The notes: generated by a model from the sequence alone, not told the origin. A stretch of 64,000 nt of DNA from Selenomonas sp963528755 (GCF_963528755.1 NZ_CAURXA010000002.1:248001-312000), one strand, 5' to 3'; positions 15,810 to 25,580 are shown, counted from the stretch's first letter. Made by a program: numbers and translations.

Positions 15810-17102
15810 TCAGAGTGCCTTAAATGCCTGCTCCAAATCGTAGAGAATGTCGTCAATATGCTCCGTACCGATGGAAAGGCGGATCGTACCAGGCGCGATG
15901 CCGCTCTTTTTCAATTCCTCCTCATTCATCTGGGAGTGCGTCGTGCTCGCCGGATGGATGACAAGCGACTTCACGTCGGCAACATTGGCAAGCAGGCTGA
16001 ATACCTTGAGATGGTCGATGAACTTCTGCGCCGCCTTGCCGCCGCCCTTGACCTCGAAGGTGAAGATGGAGATTCCGCCCTGTGGGAAGTAGCGTTCGTA
16101 GAGCACATGATCGGGATGCGAGGCGAGCGAGGGATGGTTGACCTTCTCGACCTGAGGATGTTTCGCGAGATAATCGACAACCTTCAAGGCGTTCTCCACA
16201 TGGCGCTCAACGCGCAAGGAAAGCGTCTCAACGCCCTGCAGCAGGAGGAACGCATTGAACGGCGAGATCGTCGCGCCCGTGTCACGCAGAAGGAGCGCAC
16301 GCAAATAAACGACGAAAGCGGCGGCGCCGACGTCCTTCGCAAAGGAAAGGCCATGGTAGCTCGCGTTCGGCTCGACGAGCCACGGGAAGCGCCCCGATGT
16401 CGCCCAGTCGAACTTGCCGCTATCGACGACGATGCCGCCGAGCGTCGTGCCGTGACCGCCGATGAACTTCGTCGCCGAATGGACGACGATGTCCGCGCCG
16501 TGCTCGATGGGACGCAGTTGATACGGCGTCGCAAACGTCGAATCGACGACGAGCGGAATGCCGTGCTTGTGCGCGACGGCGGCGACCGCCTCGATGTCGA
16601 CGAGGTTCGCGTTCGGATTGCCGATGGACTCGATGTAGATGACCTGCGTATTTTCCCGAATTGCCGCCTCGAAGGCCGCCGCGCCGCCTGCCGGATCGAC
16701 AAACGTAGTCTCAATGCCGAAATCAGGGAAGGTGTGCGCAAGAAGATTGTAGGTGCCGCCATAGATCGTCGTCTCGGCGACGATGTGCTGCCCCGCATGA
16801 ACGAGTCCCTGCAGCGCTGTCGTCACGGCCGCTGCACCCGAGGCAAAGGCGAGCGCCGCAACGCCGCCCTCAAGCGCCGCCACGCGCTTTTCGAGCACAT
16901 CCTGCGTCGGGTTCATGAGTCTGCCGTAGACATTGCCCGCATCCTTCAAGCTGAAACGATCCGCCGCATGCTGCGAATTGCGGAACACATACGACGTCGT
17001 CTGGTAGATCGGCACAGCGCGCGAATCCGTCGCCGGATCAGCTTCCTCCTGCCCGACATGGAGCTGCAGGGTTTCAAACTTATACTTTCTCTCGTCGCTC
17101 AT
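15810..17102 (-). CDS. metY: O-acetylhomoserine aminocarboxypropyltransferase/cysteine synthase family protein
   Basis: This PLP enzyme makes homocysteine from O-acetylhomoserine and sulfide (direct sulfhydrylation). The 430 residues show the Cys/Met metabolism fold: FETLQLHVGQEEADPATDSR at the start, YGRLMNPTQDVLEKRVAALEGG, FASGAAAVTTAL, and the PLP lysine in VVHSATKFIGGHGTTLGG. The length (about 430) fits MetY rather than the shorter MetB/MetC enzymes. The ATG at 17102 follows AGAGGAG. It has its own strong promoter; I saw no SAM riboswitch or T-box in the short leader. Confidence 0.92.
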   Translation of the reverse strand: MSDERKYKFETLQLHVGQEEADPATDSRAVPIYQTTSYVFRNSQHAADRFSLKDAGNVYGRLMNPTQDVLEKRVAALEGGVAALAFASGAAAVTTALQGLVHAGQHIVAETTIYGGTYNLLAHTFPDFGIETTFVDPAGGAAAFEAAIRENTQVIYIESIGNPNANLVDIEAVAAVAHKHGIPLVVDSTFATPYQLRPIEHGADIVVHSATKFIGGHGTTLGGIVVDSGKFDWATSGRFPWLVEPNASYHGLSFAKDVGAAAFVVYLRALLLRDTGATISPFNAFLLLQGVETLSLRVERHVENALKVVDYLAKHPQVEKVNHPSLASHPDHVLYERYFPQGGISIFTFEVKGGGKAAQKFIDHLKVFSLLANVADVKSLVIHPASTTHSQMNEEELKKSGIAPGTIRLSIGTEHIDDILYDLEQAFKAL

Positions 17103-17170
17103 CAAAATCTCCTCTTTCCTCGGGCTTGCCCGCAATACAAGAAAACATACCTGATTCGTAGGTTAGGCTT

Positions 17171-17198
17171 ATTATAGCATAATATCATACTTTGTCAA
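17171..17198 (-). promoter_or_regulatory. Strong consensus promoter of metY
   Basis: On the minus strand a perfect TTGACA and a perfect TATAAT are separated by 16 bases, about 70 bases before the metY ATG. The leader contains CCTAACCTACGAATCAGG and the small palindrome CGGGC-AA-GCCCG near the ribosome site. Confidence 0.8.
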
Positions 17199-17243
17199 TA
17201 GGTTTTATAAAAGTTAACAACATCTATGTCCATACAAGAGAAA

Positions 17244-17282
17244 GAGACGACACATATATCAAATCGATTCATGTATCGCCTC
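17244..17282 (-). terminator. Putative terminator of the autotransporter gene
   Basis: A 12-bp stem with two G-U pairs (GAGGCGATACAT/ATGTGTCGTCTC on the minus strand) is followed by TTTCTCTT, 16 bases beyond the stop. The T tract is imperfect. Confidence 0.55.
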
Positions 17283-17297
17283 TTCTATCCTATCTTC

Positions 17298-20200
17298 CTA
17301 GAAACGGAAATTCAACTGTGCCATGAGATTATGACTGTCGGAATCGTCACTGTGGCGATATTGGTAGCCGATTCCCCATGACATCGTCTTGCTTTCAGCA
17401 TTCACACCGATACTGCCGGCGATCGTCGATTGGTCATGGATATCATAGTGAACAACGCCCGATGCGCCGTCAACACCCGGAACAGATACGCGCATATCAG
17501 CTTCCGTGCCACCGAGAGCGGCGATGTAGGAAAGGTCGGCGTAGAACTTGTGCGTCCAGTCTTTCGACTTGGAAACACTTTGAATACCGACACCCACGGG
17601 AAGCGTCACGAGGCTCTTGCGACCTGGCTCATAACGGAGTGCCATCTGACCATCGCAATAACCGTCATAAGCTCCCATATCAACGTTTGTCCAGCGCAGA
17701 CCGATGTGCGGGATGATCACCTGATTTCCGCTTGCAATACGCGTTTCATGCGTGACACCGAGCGTGAAGAGATCGAGATCAGCATCGGCAGAAATGAAGC
17801 CATCCACCTCGTTCGTCGCCTTGTAAGCGCCGATATCGAACAGGAGGTTGTTGTTGCCGTTTCGCAGGCCTGCATAAGCATGTACACCGCCCATGCGCAA
17901 ATCATTATTCTCCACTCGGCCTGAGGTCGAACCTTTCACATAGCTCGCCGCAATTCCGCCGCGTAGCTTATTCTTTCCTGCAAAATCGTAACCAATCGTG
18001 ATACTGTTTGTATTACCATCAAAATTGGCATCCATGCCCTCAAGATTAAGTCCATCGACGTTAACGTGACTATGTCCATATTTGACCCATAAACTCTGCG
18101 GAACTATTTTATCGTCCGCATTGAGGAAGGACAGGCGCTGCTGGGCATCTGAGGCAAGATCGAAGACAGAACGCGTCGCCATATAGGAAACACCTGCCGC
18201 CTCGGCAGGCTGCACACCTGCATTGGCGACTACATCAGAGTAGCGAGGATTGGTGGCAACCGAGACAAATTTTCTGGCGCCAGCATAGTAAGGGCTTGTG
18301 CTCGATGTAACCGCCGATACGGCATCAACGATATTAGTAACAGCACGATTACCCTGCGGCATTGCCTCGACAGCAGCCACGCGCCGGAAAACCAACTTAT
18401 CCGCATCGGCTGCTTCTGTGCTGAAACGATAATTCTTCGGCAGGATGACATTCTCCTCACGTGGCTTCGTCAACCAGTTATTTACTGTTGGATCAGCATT
18501 TTTGATCGTAGTACCGTTGATAATATTGTACGCGATTCCCGGTGTGAGTATACCCGTCAGCTGCAAGCGCGAAGTCGGATCGACGGATATGGTCGTCGTT
18601 TCCGTGCCAGTGGCAAGTGAGTTGGAAGGACCTGTAAACGCAGCGGCATCGGCGATCAAGAGCGACTTTGCCTTGAACGTGATATTTCCCGCTGTCGCGA
18701 GGTCAGCCAAAGCAGTGCCTGTCGCAAGGGAGCCGTCGACTTTGACACCGCCCGTCGCATTGATCTTGAGATGCTTACCGAGGTAGAGTGCCGCCGTAAT
18801 CCCTTGTTCACCCCACGTTTTTCCTGACTTCTCGAAAGCCTCTTCAGCGACTGTTTCATTGTCAGCACCGAGCGAAGCTACAGAGTTGCGTCCAACGGTC
18901 AGACGGTAGTCAAGCTCAGCACTTGGATTGACGAATTTGGAAGCATTTTCGATATGGTTTGGCACATTATTAATCCAATTCGGGTCGAGGAATACATCGG
19001 CATTCGTAAGCTTTGATCCTTGAGCGAGGAGCAGTTTACCAGCGTTATCATTATTACCAATATTGATTTTTACACCATCATCGGCATTGACTACAGTATC
19101 GTATATGCTTCCTTCGATATCGAGCGTAGCATTCTTTTCCAGCGTAATGCCGTTTTTCACCTTGAGCAGTGCATCTTTGTCAACTGTCACACTCGTATTT
19201 TCCTTCGCTTGAACAGAGCGCACTGTTTGCTGCCCACTCACAACTTTCAATTTCGCCTTCGAAGCACCTATGCCCGCTTCACTGGCAGCGAGCGAGATAT
19301 CGGCATTCGTATTACCGATGAGCGATTTGTCACCGCGTCCAAGTTGCAGCTCACCGCCCTTTTCCACGACGACGGATACTTTCTTTGCCGTTTCATCCGA
19401 CGGGACCTCGCCGTTGACCGTAATGAAATCACCGCTGGCATCTTTGTAGCCGAGATTCAATGTCGTGCCGTTCGTGACGGTAACTTTATGCGTCTTTTCC
19501 CCGCCCGCGCCTTCTTCAAAATCGATGGTTTGGATATTGTGGATCTTGCCCGCCGTCGTCGTGATGTTCTGCTCTGTCGTACGTGCGGCAGAAGACTCGG
19601 CATCGGCACCCATCCCCAGCGCATCGACCCACTGTGCATACTGCAATGTCTTCCTCGCGCCGTTCCACATCTCTACAGTTGCATTCGAATTCTGCGCTTG
19701 GATAAGCCCCTTTGCTTTTTCAAGATATGCATCATTGTAGAAACCATCGTCGAGCACAAGTCTGCCGCCATTGATCATGACGTTGTCGGTAAAGTTTTTA
19801 CGCAGACCTTCGGGGTTTTCATTCGTGCCTGTTGCGATCAACCCCTTCGTGAAAAAGAGCTTGGATTTTCCCCGAAGTGTGCCGTTGGGGTTCAGCTGAA
19901 CAGGCGCACCATCTTCCGTTGCTTTTTTCGGAAAATCCGAATCGCCAACAAGACGCAGCGTAGCATGTGTTTGCAGTCCCTCATATGCATGGGCATCCTC
20001 AGGATGGAACATGACATTGAATCTACCCTTACCGCTCTTGAAGTTTTTCGCCTGTGCCTCAATCGTGCCGTTGAGAAGATTGATGTCGCCGCGATTGGTA
20101 TTAAACGTCACATTGGAGAAATCAGCAGTATCATCCATATCCTTCACTGTCTCTTTGATGGCATCTGGCCCCTTGCTCCAATCAGGCGAACCGAAGTGAA

Positions 20201-21347
20201 GCGTAACAGCGCCTCCCTCTCTGCCATCCGGCCCGTCGCCTTCCGCGACCATAAGTTCCAAGCGGTTCAGCTTATCGCCGTTTTTGAGATCGATTGTTGT
20301 CCAACCCTGTCCGACGTCACGTACTTTTAAGATGCCCTTTTCCTTGATGGCTGCGGCGGTAAAATGCTCGTGCTTTCCTGTCGGCACATTGATCACGCTT
20401 TTCGTTGCCCCCACCCCCATGCGCAGTGTGACAGGCTGATCTTTCAACAAATCAGTGGCATTGAGGAGATAGTTCTCATTGTAGCGTGCGTCACTAAGAG
20501 CTAGCGTTCCGCCGTTAAACCGGATTGCCTTTCTGGCATCGTCGCGCATCGCATCAGGATTTTCTTCAAGACCGTCCTCGCCAAGACCCTTTCGAAAAAT
20601 CAGAGCAGACGGGGTCTCAAGCGTGCCATTCTTATTTAAATGGATGAAATTGCTTCCGTGATATGTATTGCCAACTTCATCTCGCCACTCAGTATTGAAA
20701 TGCGAATCCGCCCCGGCTTCAAGCTTCAACGTGGGATGGGTTCTTTCTAGCGCCGTGCCTTTTTCACCGGAATTTCCCTCAATGAAAGTCCCAATGTCAA
20801 ATCCGCTGCCGCTGTGTCCATAGATATTTTCCGGGCGGGCGATGACTGTACCGTTATAGAGATGGAACGCTCCGTCGTCCGACTTGAATGTCACATTCCG
20901 CATGTCAGCGATAGCATCCGTGTCTTTAAGGCCGTTTGGATCTTTCGCAGCAATTTTCTCATAGTCGGCACCGAAGCTGAATGTCATTTCGCCGCCCTCT
21001 TTGGCAACGGTCACATTTCCATCAGCATCGATATGCTCGCCGCTCGTCCTAAGTTCCATAGCATTCGCTTTGTCGCCACCTTGCAAATCTACGGAAATCC
21101 AAGCCTGACCGACAACTCTAGCCTGTTTTATGTCCTTTTGGTTAAGCTCACCTATGGTTACTCGTTTGGGTTTTCCTTCATCATTCGTTTCCCGATAATC
21201 AACCAGAACCTTACCCTCTGCCAACGCCTGCTTGTATTCATCGAGTGTCATCGCCGAAGCATCGCCTGTCCCCAGCACACCTGTCATAGAGCCTGCGGCG
21301 AGACTGGCCAAGATGGCGCGTGCAATCCTTTGATCCTTTCGCTTCAC
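17298..21347 (-). CDS. Large autotransporter (type Va secretion) with duplicated passenger segment
   Basis: This protein of about 1,349 residues shows the autotransporter plan. A basic N-terminus and signal peptide (ARAILASLAAGSMTGVLGTG, probably cleaved after DASA) are followed by a long Gly/Asn/Thr-rich passenger with beta-helix character. A C-terminal beta-barrel of about 280 residues begins near SLWVKYGHSHVNVDG and ends in NLMAQLNFRF, with the terminal Phe typical of outer-membrane barrels. The passenger starts with two related units of about 250 residues (VVGQAWISVDLQGGDK and DVGQGWTTIDLKNGDK, 266 residues apart). Function could be adhesion; no protease triad is recognised. I chose the GTG at 21347 because AAAGGAG lies 9 bases upstream; an ATG at 21374 lacks a site. 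Confidence 0.88.
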   Translation of the reverse strand: MKRKDQRIARAILASLAAGSMTGVLGTGDASAMTLDEYKQALAEGKVLVDYRETNDEGKPKRVTIGELNQKDIKQARVVGQAWISVDLQGGDKANAMELRTSGEHIDADGNVTVAKEGGEMTFSFGADYEKIAAKDPNGLKDTDAIADMRNVTFKSDDGAFHLYNGTVIARPENIYGHSGSGFDIGTFIEGNSGEKGTALERTHPTLKLEAGADSHFNTEWRDEVGNTYHGSNFIHLNKNGTLETPSALIFRKGLGEDGLEENPDAMRDDARKAIRFNGGTLALSDARYNENYLLNATDLLKDQPVTLRMGVGATKSVINVPTGKHEHFTAAAIKEKGILKVRDVGQGWTTIDLKNGDKLNRLELMVAEGDGPDGREGGAVTLHFGSPDWSKGPDAIKETVKDMDDTADFSNVTFNTNRGDINLLNGTIEAQAKNFKSGKGRFNVMFHPEDAHAYEGLQTHATLRLVGDSDFPKKATEDGAPVQLNPNGTLRGKSKLFFTKGLIATGTNENPEGLRKNFTDNVMINGGRLVLDDGFYNDAYLEKAKGLIQAQNSNATVEMWNGARKTLQYAQWVDALGMGADAESSAARTTEQNITTTAGKIHNIQTIDFEEGAGGEKTHKVTVTNGTTLNLGYKDASGDFITVNGEVPSDETAKKVSVVVEKGGELQLGRGDKSLIGNTNADISLAASEAGIGASKAKLKVVSGQQTVRSVQAKENTSVTVDKDALLKVKNGITLEKNATLDIEGSIYDTVVNADDGVKINIGNNDNAGKLLLAQGSKLTNADVFLDPNWINNVPNHIENASKFVNPSAELDYRLTVGRNSVASLGADNETVAEEAFEKSGKTWGEQGITAALYLGKHLKINATGGVKVDGSLATGTALADLATAGNITFKAKSLLIADAAAFTGPSNSLATGTETTTISVDPTSRLQLTGILTPGIAYNIINGTTIKNADPTVNNWLTKPREENVILPKNYRFSTEAADADKLVFRRVAAVEAMPQGNRAVTNIVDAVSAVTSSTSPYYAGARKFVSVATNPRYSDVVANAGVQPAEAAGVSYMATRSVFDLASDAQQRLSFLNADDKIVPQSLWVKYGHSHVNVDGLNLEGMDANFDGNTNSITIGYDFAGKNKLRGGIAASYVKGSTSGRVENNDLRMGGVHAYAGLRNGNNNLLFDIGAYKATNEVDGFISADADLDLFTLGVTHETRIASGNQVIIPHIGLRWTNVDMGAYDGYCDGQMALRYEPGRKSLVTLPVGVGIQSVSKSKDWTHKFYADLSYIAALGGTEADMRVSVPGVDGASGVVHYDIHDQSTIAGSIGVNAESKTMSWGIGYQYRHSDDSDSHNLMAQLNFRF

Positions 21348-21425
21348 TATCCCCATCTCCTTTGGCATTTCCATGTGAATCGCTGCGTAGATTTATATAG
21401 ATATACACTTCGCCATTATATTAAA

Positions 21426-21479
21426 AAATCCCCCTTAAAAATTAAAACTCGGCGAATTTTAATTTTTAAGGAGGGATTT
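21426..21479. promoter_or_regulatory. Long perfect AT-rich inverted repeat upstream of the autotransporter
   Basis: Arms of about 22 bases (AAATCCCCCTTAAAAATTAAAA and its near-perfect complement) enclose a 9-base loop. On the minus strand it is followed by TTTTTTAATATAATGG, so it could be a terminator, and it also overlaps the region where the autotransporter -35 box should lie (candidate TATAAT at 21415-21420). Confidence 0.6.
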
Positions 21480-21510
21480 CACAAAATCATATTTTTCGAC
21501 ACACAAGGAA

Positions 21511-21552
21511 AACGCCCGTGCATACACCAAGCAAGGCACATGCACGGGCGTC
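21511..21552 (-). terminator. Terminator of the ccm-nrf operon
   Basis: The 12-bp stem ACGCCCGTGCAT/ATGCACGGGCGT with a 16-base loop is followed on the minus strand by TTTTCCTT, about 60 bases past the nrfA stop. Confidence 0.8.
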
Positions 21553-21607
21553 TTTGAGTAGCAAGTTGCTCTTATTCCACCTTATCTTCGTTTGACAAAA
21601 CCGTCGC

Positions 21608-22957
21608 TCAGAGATGATCAAACGGCTTGTCCGGCAGATTATCCATCGGGAACGCGCCGCGCGTGGCGGCATTTGCGGCCTCGATCGCCTGATGTGCGCG
21701 GTCGATCGAGAGGCCGAGCGTTCTCATGCACTGGTCGGGATTGTGGAAGCCGACGCCGTTTTCGGCTTCGACGTAGTCCCAATACCACTGCGCTTCGCGA
21801 ATCAGCTCACGCGCGGGAGCGAGCTGCTCGTCCGTCGCGCCGGCTTCTGCCGCCGCCTTGATGGCGAGATGCGCCTTGGCGCACGTGATGCCCGCCGTCC
21901 TCTGCAGCTTGAAGGTGTTGTCGTGGATCGTCTTGACGCGTGCGATGAGCACTTCCTTGCTTTCATCGTGGCACTTGAGGCATGCGTCCTCGACGTACTT
22001 CAACGGGCTGGAAATATAGTGCGACGTGTACTTCTGCCCGTTCTTGCGCATGTACGGCATGTGGCAGTCGATGCAGGTGACGCCCGCATCCGCATGGACG
22101 CTCGTCTTCCAGACGTCGTAGTCGGGATGCTGCGCCTTGAGCATCATCGCGCCCGAGTCGGGATGCTTCCAGTCGCCCTTGAAGCCGCCCGGCAGATCGG
22201 TGCGCTTGTAGTACTCGTACATCTGCTCCGCCGTGTAGCCGTTGTCGCGCGGGAACACGACGCGGCCCTTCTTGCCCTGCTCGAAGTAATACTCCGTATG
22301 GCACTGGCCGCAGACGAGGGCGCGCTTGTCGTTGTCGCTGAGCTCGTCCCATGTCTTGCCCCAGTTGCGCTCAAGATCTTCGATCTGCGCAGGAATGACG
22401 AGACGCAGCTTCATCGTCTTGACGTCGTGGCACGTCGCGCAGGCGATCGAAGCGTCGTTCGGCACTTGATCGGCAAGCTCCTTGAAATCCTTCAGCGTGT
22501 AGTCCCAGCCCATCGTGTCGAAAAAAACGTCTTTCGTATAGGCGCTCTTACAGGTGATGCAAGAGCCCGACTGATTGACCTTGGTCGTGCGCAGCGAGTT
22601 CTTGACGTCCTCAAGCGCGTAGACATGGCCGCGGTCATCGTCATACTGCAGGGAAAAGGCATAGCCCTTCCAGTTTTCGATCATCTCGGGTTCGTCCATG
22701 AGCCTCGAATGGACGCCAGAACTGCCGTAGCCCGTCGGGGTCGGCGAATCGCTCGCCGTCATCTGATACGATTCGTATTCGAGCGGATATGCCTCCTTGA
22801 AGGCTTCCATGCCGAGATGGGCATTGTTCTCCGTCGGTATCTGAGCGAGCTTGACGGAACTCGATGGCTGGGCGATGCCGATGCGCACGATGACGAAACC
22901 GAAGAACGCAACGCAGACGACGATGACGCCCAGCAAACACTTTTGCAGCTTACTCAA
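21608..22957 (-). CDS. nrfA: Cytochrome c nitrite reductase, pentahaem subunit
   Basis: NrfA reduces nitrite to ammonium with six electrons outside the cytoplasmic membrane. The 449 residues have an N-terminal hydrophobic anchor or signal (about 6-28) and five haem sites: the active-site CxxCK (CITCK), then CATCH, CGQCH, CIDCH and CLKCH. The catalytic region HGxxR-like GVHSRLMDE and YxxQ-like segments are present, and the distal helix ITCAKAHLAIKAA and FHNPDQCMRT are family features. The TTG at 22957 is chosen (GGAGGG upstream); it overlaps the nrfH stop by 8 bases, indicating coupling. It is the last gene of the ccmABCEF-nrfHA operon. Confidence 0.97.
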   Translation of the reverse strand: MSKLQKCLLGVIVVCVAFFGFVIVRIGIAQPSSSVKLAQIPTENNAHLGMEAFKEAYPLEYESYQMTASDSPTPTGYGSSGVHSRLMDEPEMIENWKGYAFSLQYDDDRGHVYALEDVKNSLRTTKVNQSGSCITCKSAYTKDVFFDTMGWDYTLKDFKELADQVPNDASIACATCHDVKTMKLRLVIPAQIEDLERNWGKTWDELSDNDKRALVCGQCHTEYYFEQGKKGRVVFPRDNGYTAEQMYEYYKRTDLPGGFKGDWKHPDSGAMMLKAQHPDYDVWKTSVHADAGVTCIDCHMPYMRKNGQKYTSHYISSPLKYVEDACLKCHDESKEVLIARVKTIHDNTFKLQRTAGITCAKAHLAIKAAAEAGATDEQLAPARELIREAQWYWDYVEAENGVGFHNPDQCMRTLGLSIDRAHQAIEAANAATRGAFPMDNLPDKPFDHL

Positions 22958-23429
22958 CTTTGATCCCTCCTTCCAGGTGATTGGAGCCATGTGCCACGCT
23001 CCTGTGGCACTTCAGGCAATCGGTATTGGCGTCCATCGGACCTGCGTGGACGACTGCCATCGTCGCGCTGTGGCAGCGCAGGCAGTTGCCGTTCACGATC
23101 TTTTCTGCGTCTTCCGAGATGCGGATCTTGGCAGGATAGTCGCGCTTCAGCTCGTGGTAAACGTCGATCATGCCGCTTCGTCCCTTCTCGACGAAGTACG
23201 CCGTCATGCTGTCGTGCGGCAGGTGGCAGTCCACGCACTCGCGCTCCCGGTGCGACGATTCCATGAACGTCGCCTTCTCCATCTTCATCGCATGGCACTG
23301 TCCACAAAATGTGGGAGAGCCGGAAAACGACAGCCCCGCCGAAGTGCAGACGGAAAAGATGACGCCTGCGGCGAAGCCTCCGATGATGCACTTCAGCGTG
23401 TTCTTCTGAAAGAATTCCTTTGCTTCCAA
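22950..23429 (-). CDS. nrfH: NrfH, membrane tetrahaem quinol dehydrogenase
   Basis: NrfH takes electrons from menaquinol and passes them to NrfA. The 159 residues of the NapC/NrfH family have one N-terminal transmembrane helix (about 13-32) and four haem motifs: CGQCHAM (the CxxCHxM form typical of haem 1), CVDCH, CLRCH and CLKCH. The start is a TTG with GGAGGGAAGGGG upstream. It overlaps nrfA. The NrfHA pair without nrfBCD is the arrangement of epsilon/deltaproteobacteria and Negativicutes. Confidence 0.97.
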   Translation of the reverse strand: MEAKEFFQKNTLKCIIGGFAAGVIFSVCTSAGLSFSGSPTFCGQCHAMKMEKATFMESSHRERECVDCHLPHDSMTAYFVEKGRSGMIDVYHELKRDYPAKIRISEDAEKIVNGNCLRCHSATMAVVHAGPMDANTDCLKCHRSVAHGSNHLEGGIKVE

Positions 23430-23483
23430 TCCCCTTCCCTCCTTTCCATAAACAAAGGGGTTCGTCTCCTCAAAAATATATGC

Positions 23484-25580
23484 CTAGCATCTCCTCCTTA
23501 GGGCGCACGATGTGCCGAAAAAGGTGAATGCCGCACCGAGCCACAGAAGCCAGAGCAGTGGCTTGTTGCTGACGGACGCCGTCAGCGGCAGCCGTGCTTC
23601 CTCCTCGATTGCCGGCAGTATTTGCAGCATGATGCTCTTCTTGTCCTCGGAGATGCCCAAGAGGCGCAATCGCCTCTTGCCATTGAGAACGGCAAAGGAT
23701 TCCGTCGCCGCCTTCATGCCTGCAGCCGTCAAACTGACTTCGGCGAGGTCGACGGTCTCGCCGTCAGTGACGGCGATGTCCGCGAGAAAGAGGCGGCGGC
23801 CCTCATCATCGGGCTCTTCTTCTATGACATGCTCCAGACGGTAGGCTACATCCCCCTCCAAAATGGCCTTGCCGCGCTGCAGCACGATCTCGTGACCGAC
23901 GGCAGCAGGCGAGGGAGCAATGTAGATGTCGCCCGCCGCGCCGTGCGCGATAGCAGGCTCTCTCGCCGCATCCTCGCCGCTCGCACTGAGTTTCGTCAAG
24001 GCGCGCACTTCCTCGCCGTCGACGCGGAACACATACTCCTTCTCCCTGCGGCTTTCAGAAAGATCCATGCCCTCGTAGAGAATCGAGTTTCTGCCGAAGG
24101 ACTGCGGCTCATCCGGCACAAACTCAAGCGTCGTGCTCGTTCCCGCCGCGGCGAGCGCTATCGTAAAAAGAGCCAGAGCCGCGCCCGCGTGTGCGACGGC
24201 TGCGGCAAGGCGAAGTGCACCGCCGCGCCAGGCGAGAACACTCGCGAAGACGGCGGCAGCCGCAGCGCCCGCGAGGACGAGCGAGGAGACTTCTCGGACG
24301 CCTGCGAGTCCTGCCGCCGCCGCACCCGCGAATATAGCACCGATGAGAGCCTTTGGCAGCGATGCCTGACCCTCGCCATAGTGCAGCAAGGAGCCAACTG
24401 CCATCGCAAGCAGCATACAGATGGCGAGCGGCAGGCTCGTCTTGACGTAGAAGCCCGTGTCGACGGCGGCGGAATCGCCGCCAAGCCCTGTGAGAAGCGG
24501 CATCGACATGCCGATGAATACGATGATGGCGAGAAAGGTCAGGGCAAGACAGCCGAGCAAGAGGAAGAATTCGCGGCTTCGATGCACCGGGTACGGAGAG
24601 CCTTTGGGGAACTTTCCCGCACGCCAGACGAGAAGCGAAAGCCCCGCCAGCGCTACGATCGCATCGACGGCGACGAGCCAGAGGCCGACGCCCGTGCCGC
24701 TGAAAGAATGCACGGAGAAGTCGCCCAAAAGGCCGCTTCGCGCGAGGAACGTGCCGTAGAGCGCAAGCGCATAGGAGAAGATAGCAGAAAGGTGAGCGAG
24801 TGCGAGATTCGTCGGGCGCACGCGAGCGGCAGAGAGCAGGTGGACGAGGACGCCCGCCGCGAGCCACGGCACGAGCGAAGAGTTCTCCACGGGATCCCAG
24901 CCCCACCAACCACCCCAGCCGAGCACCTTGTACGCCCAGAAAGCGCCGACGAAGATACCCGCGCCGAGGAGCGCCCATGCAGCGAGCGCCCAGCTTCGCG
25001 CAAGCGCGAGCCACGCCGTGCTGTCCGCCTTTTCAGACAGCAGCGCCCCCAAGGACGCCGCATACGGCACGGCGAGCAGCGCGTAGCCAAAGAACACGAG
25101 CGGCGGATGAATTGCCATCCATGGGTCTTGCAGGAGCGGATTCATTCCCGCACCGTCAGCAGGCGTATAGCCCTCCGTCACAGCAAACGGACTGTAGAAG
25201 AGGACGAGCGCCGCCAAAAGAGCCTGCAGAAAGAAGAACACGGCCTGACCTGCATTCCCGAGCCGTGCGCGAAGGGCAAGCGCCGCGCCCGCCGCCGCAT
25301 GGAAGAAAAGCCACAAGAGGAATGAGCCTTGCTGCCCTGCCCAGAAGGCAGAAACCTTGTAGACGAGCGGCAGATCGAGCGAGGAATAGCTCCACACATA
25401 GTCGATGTCGAAGCGATCGTGCAGAATCAGCCAGAAGAGCCATGCGCTCGCCAAGGCCGCCGCGAAGAAGGAGGCGAGTGCGAGCGCCTTGCCCGTTGCC
25501 GCCTTTCCGCGCATCCATGAAAATGCTGCCGCCAGTGCGAAGATGAGCGAGAGTACGAGGAATGCCGTGCCGGCTGTCAT
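23484..25580 (-). CDS. ccmF: Cytochrome c haem lyase CcmF
   Basis: CcmF attaches haem to apocytochrome c at the outer face of the membrane in maturation System I. The 698 residues have about 14 hydrophobic segments, the tryptophan-rich WWD signature GWGGWWGWDPVENSSLVPW and the early block YVWSYSSLDLPLVYKVSAFW. A large periplasmic region lies near residues 500-660. Its ATG overlaps the ccmE stop (ATGA). It is the only CcmF here, so it would have to mature both the CxxCH sites and the CxxCK site of NrfA. Confidence 0.95.
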   Translation of the reverse strand: MTAGTAFLVLSLIFALAAAFSWMRGKAATGKALALASFFAAALASAWLFWLILHDRFDIDYVWSYSSLDLPLVYKVSAFWAGQQGSFLLWLFFHAAAGAALALRARLGNAGQAVFFFLQALLAALVLFYSPFAVTEGYTPADGAGMNPLLQDPWMAIHPPLVFFGYALLAVPYAASLGALLSEKADSTAWLALARSWALAAWALLGAGIFVGAFWAYKVLGWGGWWGWDPVENSSLVPWLAAGVLVHLLSAARVRPTNLALAHLSAIFSYALALYGTFLARSGLLGDFSVHSFSGTGVGLWLVAVDAIVALAGLSLLVWRAGKFPKGSPYPVHRSREFFLLLGCLALTFLAIIVFIGMSMPLLTGLGGDSAAVDTGFYVKTSLPLAICMLLAMAVGSLLHYGEGQASLPKALIGAIFAGAAAAGLAGVREVSSLVLAGAAAAAVFASVLAWRGGALRLAAAVAHAGAALALFTIALAAAGTSTTLEFVPDEPQSFGRNSILYEGMDLSESRREKEYVFRVDGEEVRALTKLSASGEDAAREPAIAHGAAGDIYIAPSPAAVGHEIVLQRGKAILEGDVAYRLEHVIEEEPDDEGRRLFLADIAVTDGETVDLAEVSLTAAGMKAATESFAVLNGKRRLRLLGISEDKKSIMLQILPAIEEEARLPLTASVSNKPLLWLLWLGAAFTFFGTSCALRRRC

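Noticed and set aside
17102..17170. SAM riboswitch or T-box upstream of metY
   Set aside because: The leader from the consensus promoter is under 70 bases, too short for either class.
23622..25325. Plus-strand open frame of 567 codons opposite ccmF
   Set aside because: Arg/Glu-rich antisense shadow of ccmF with no domain features.
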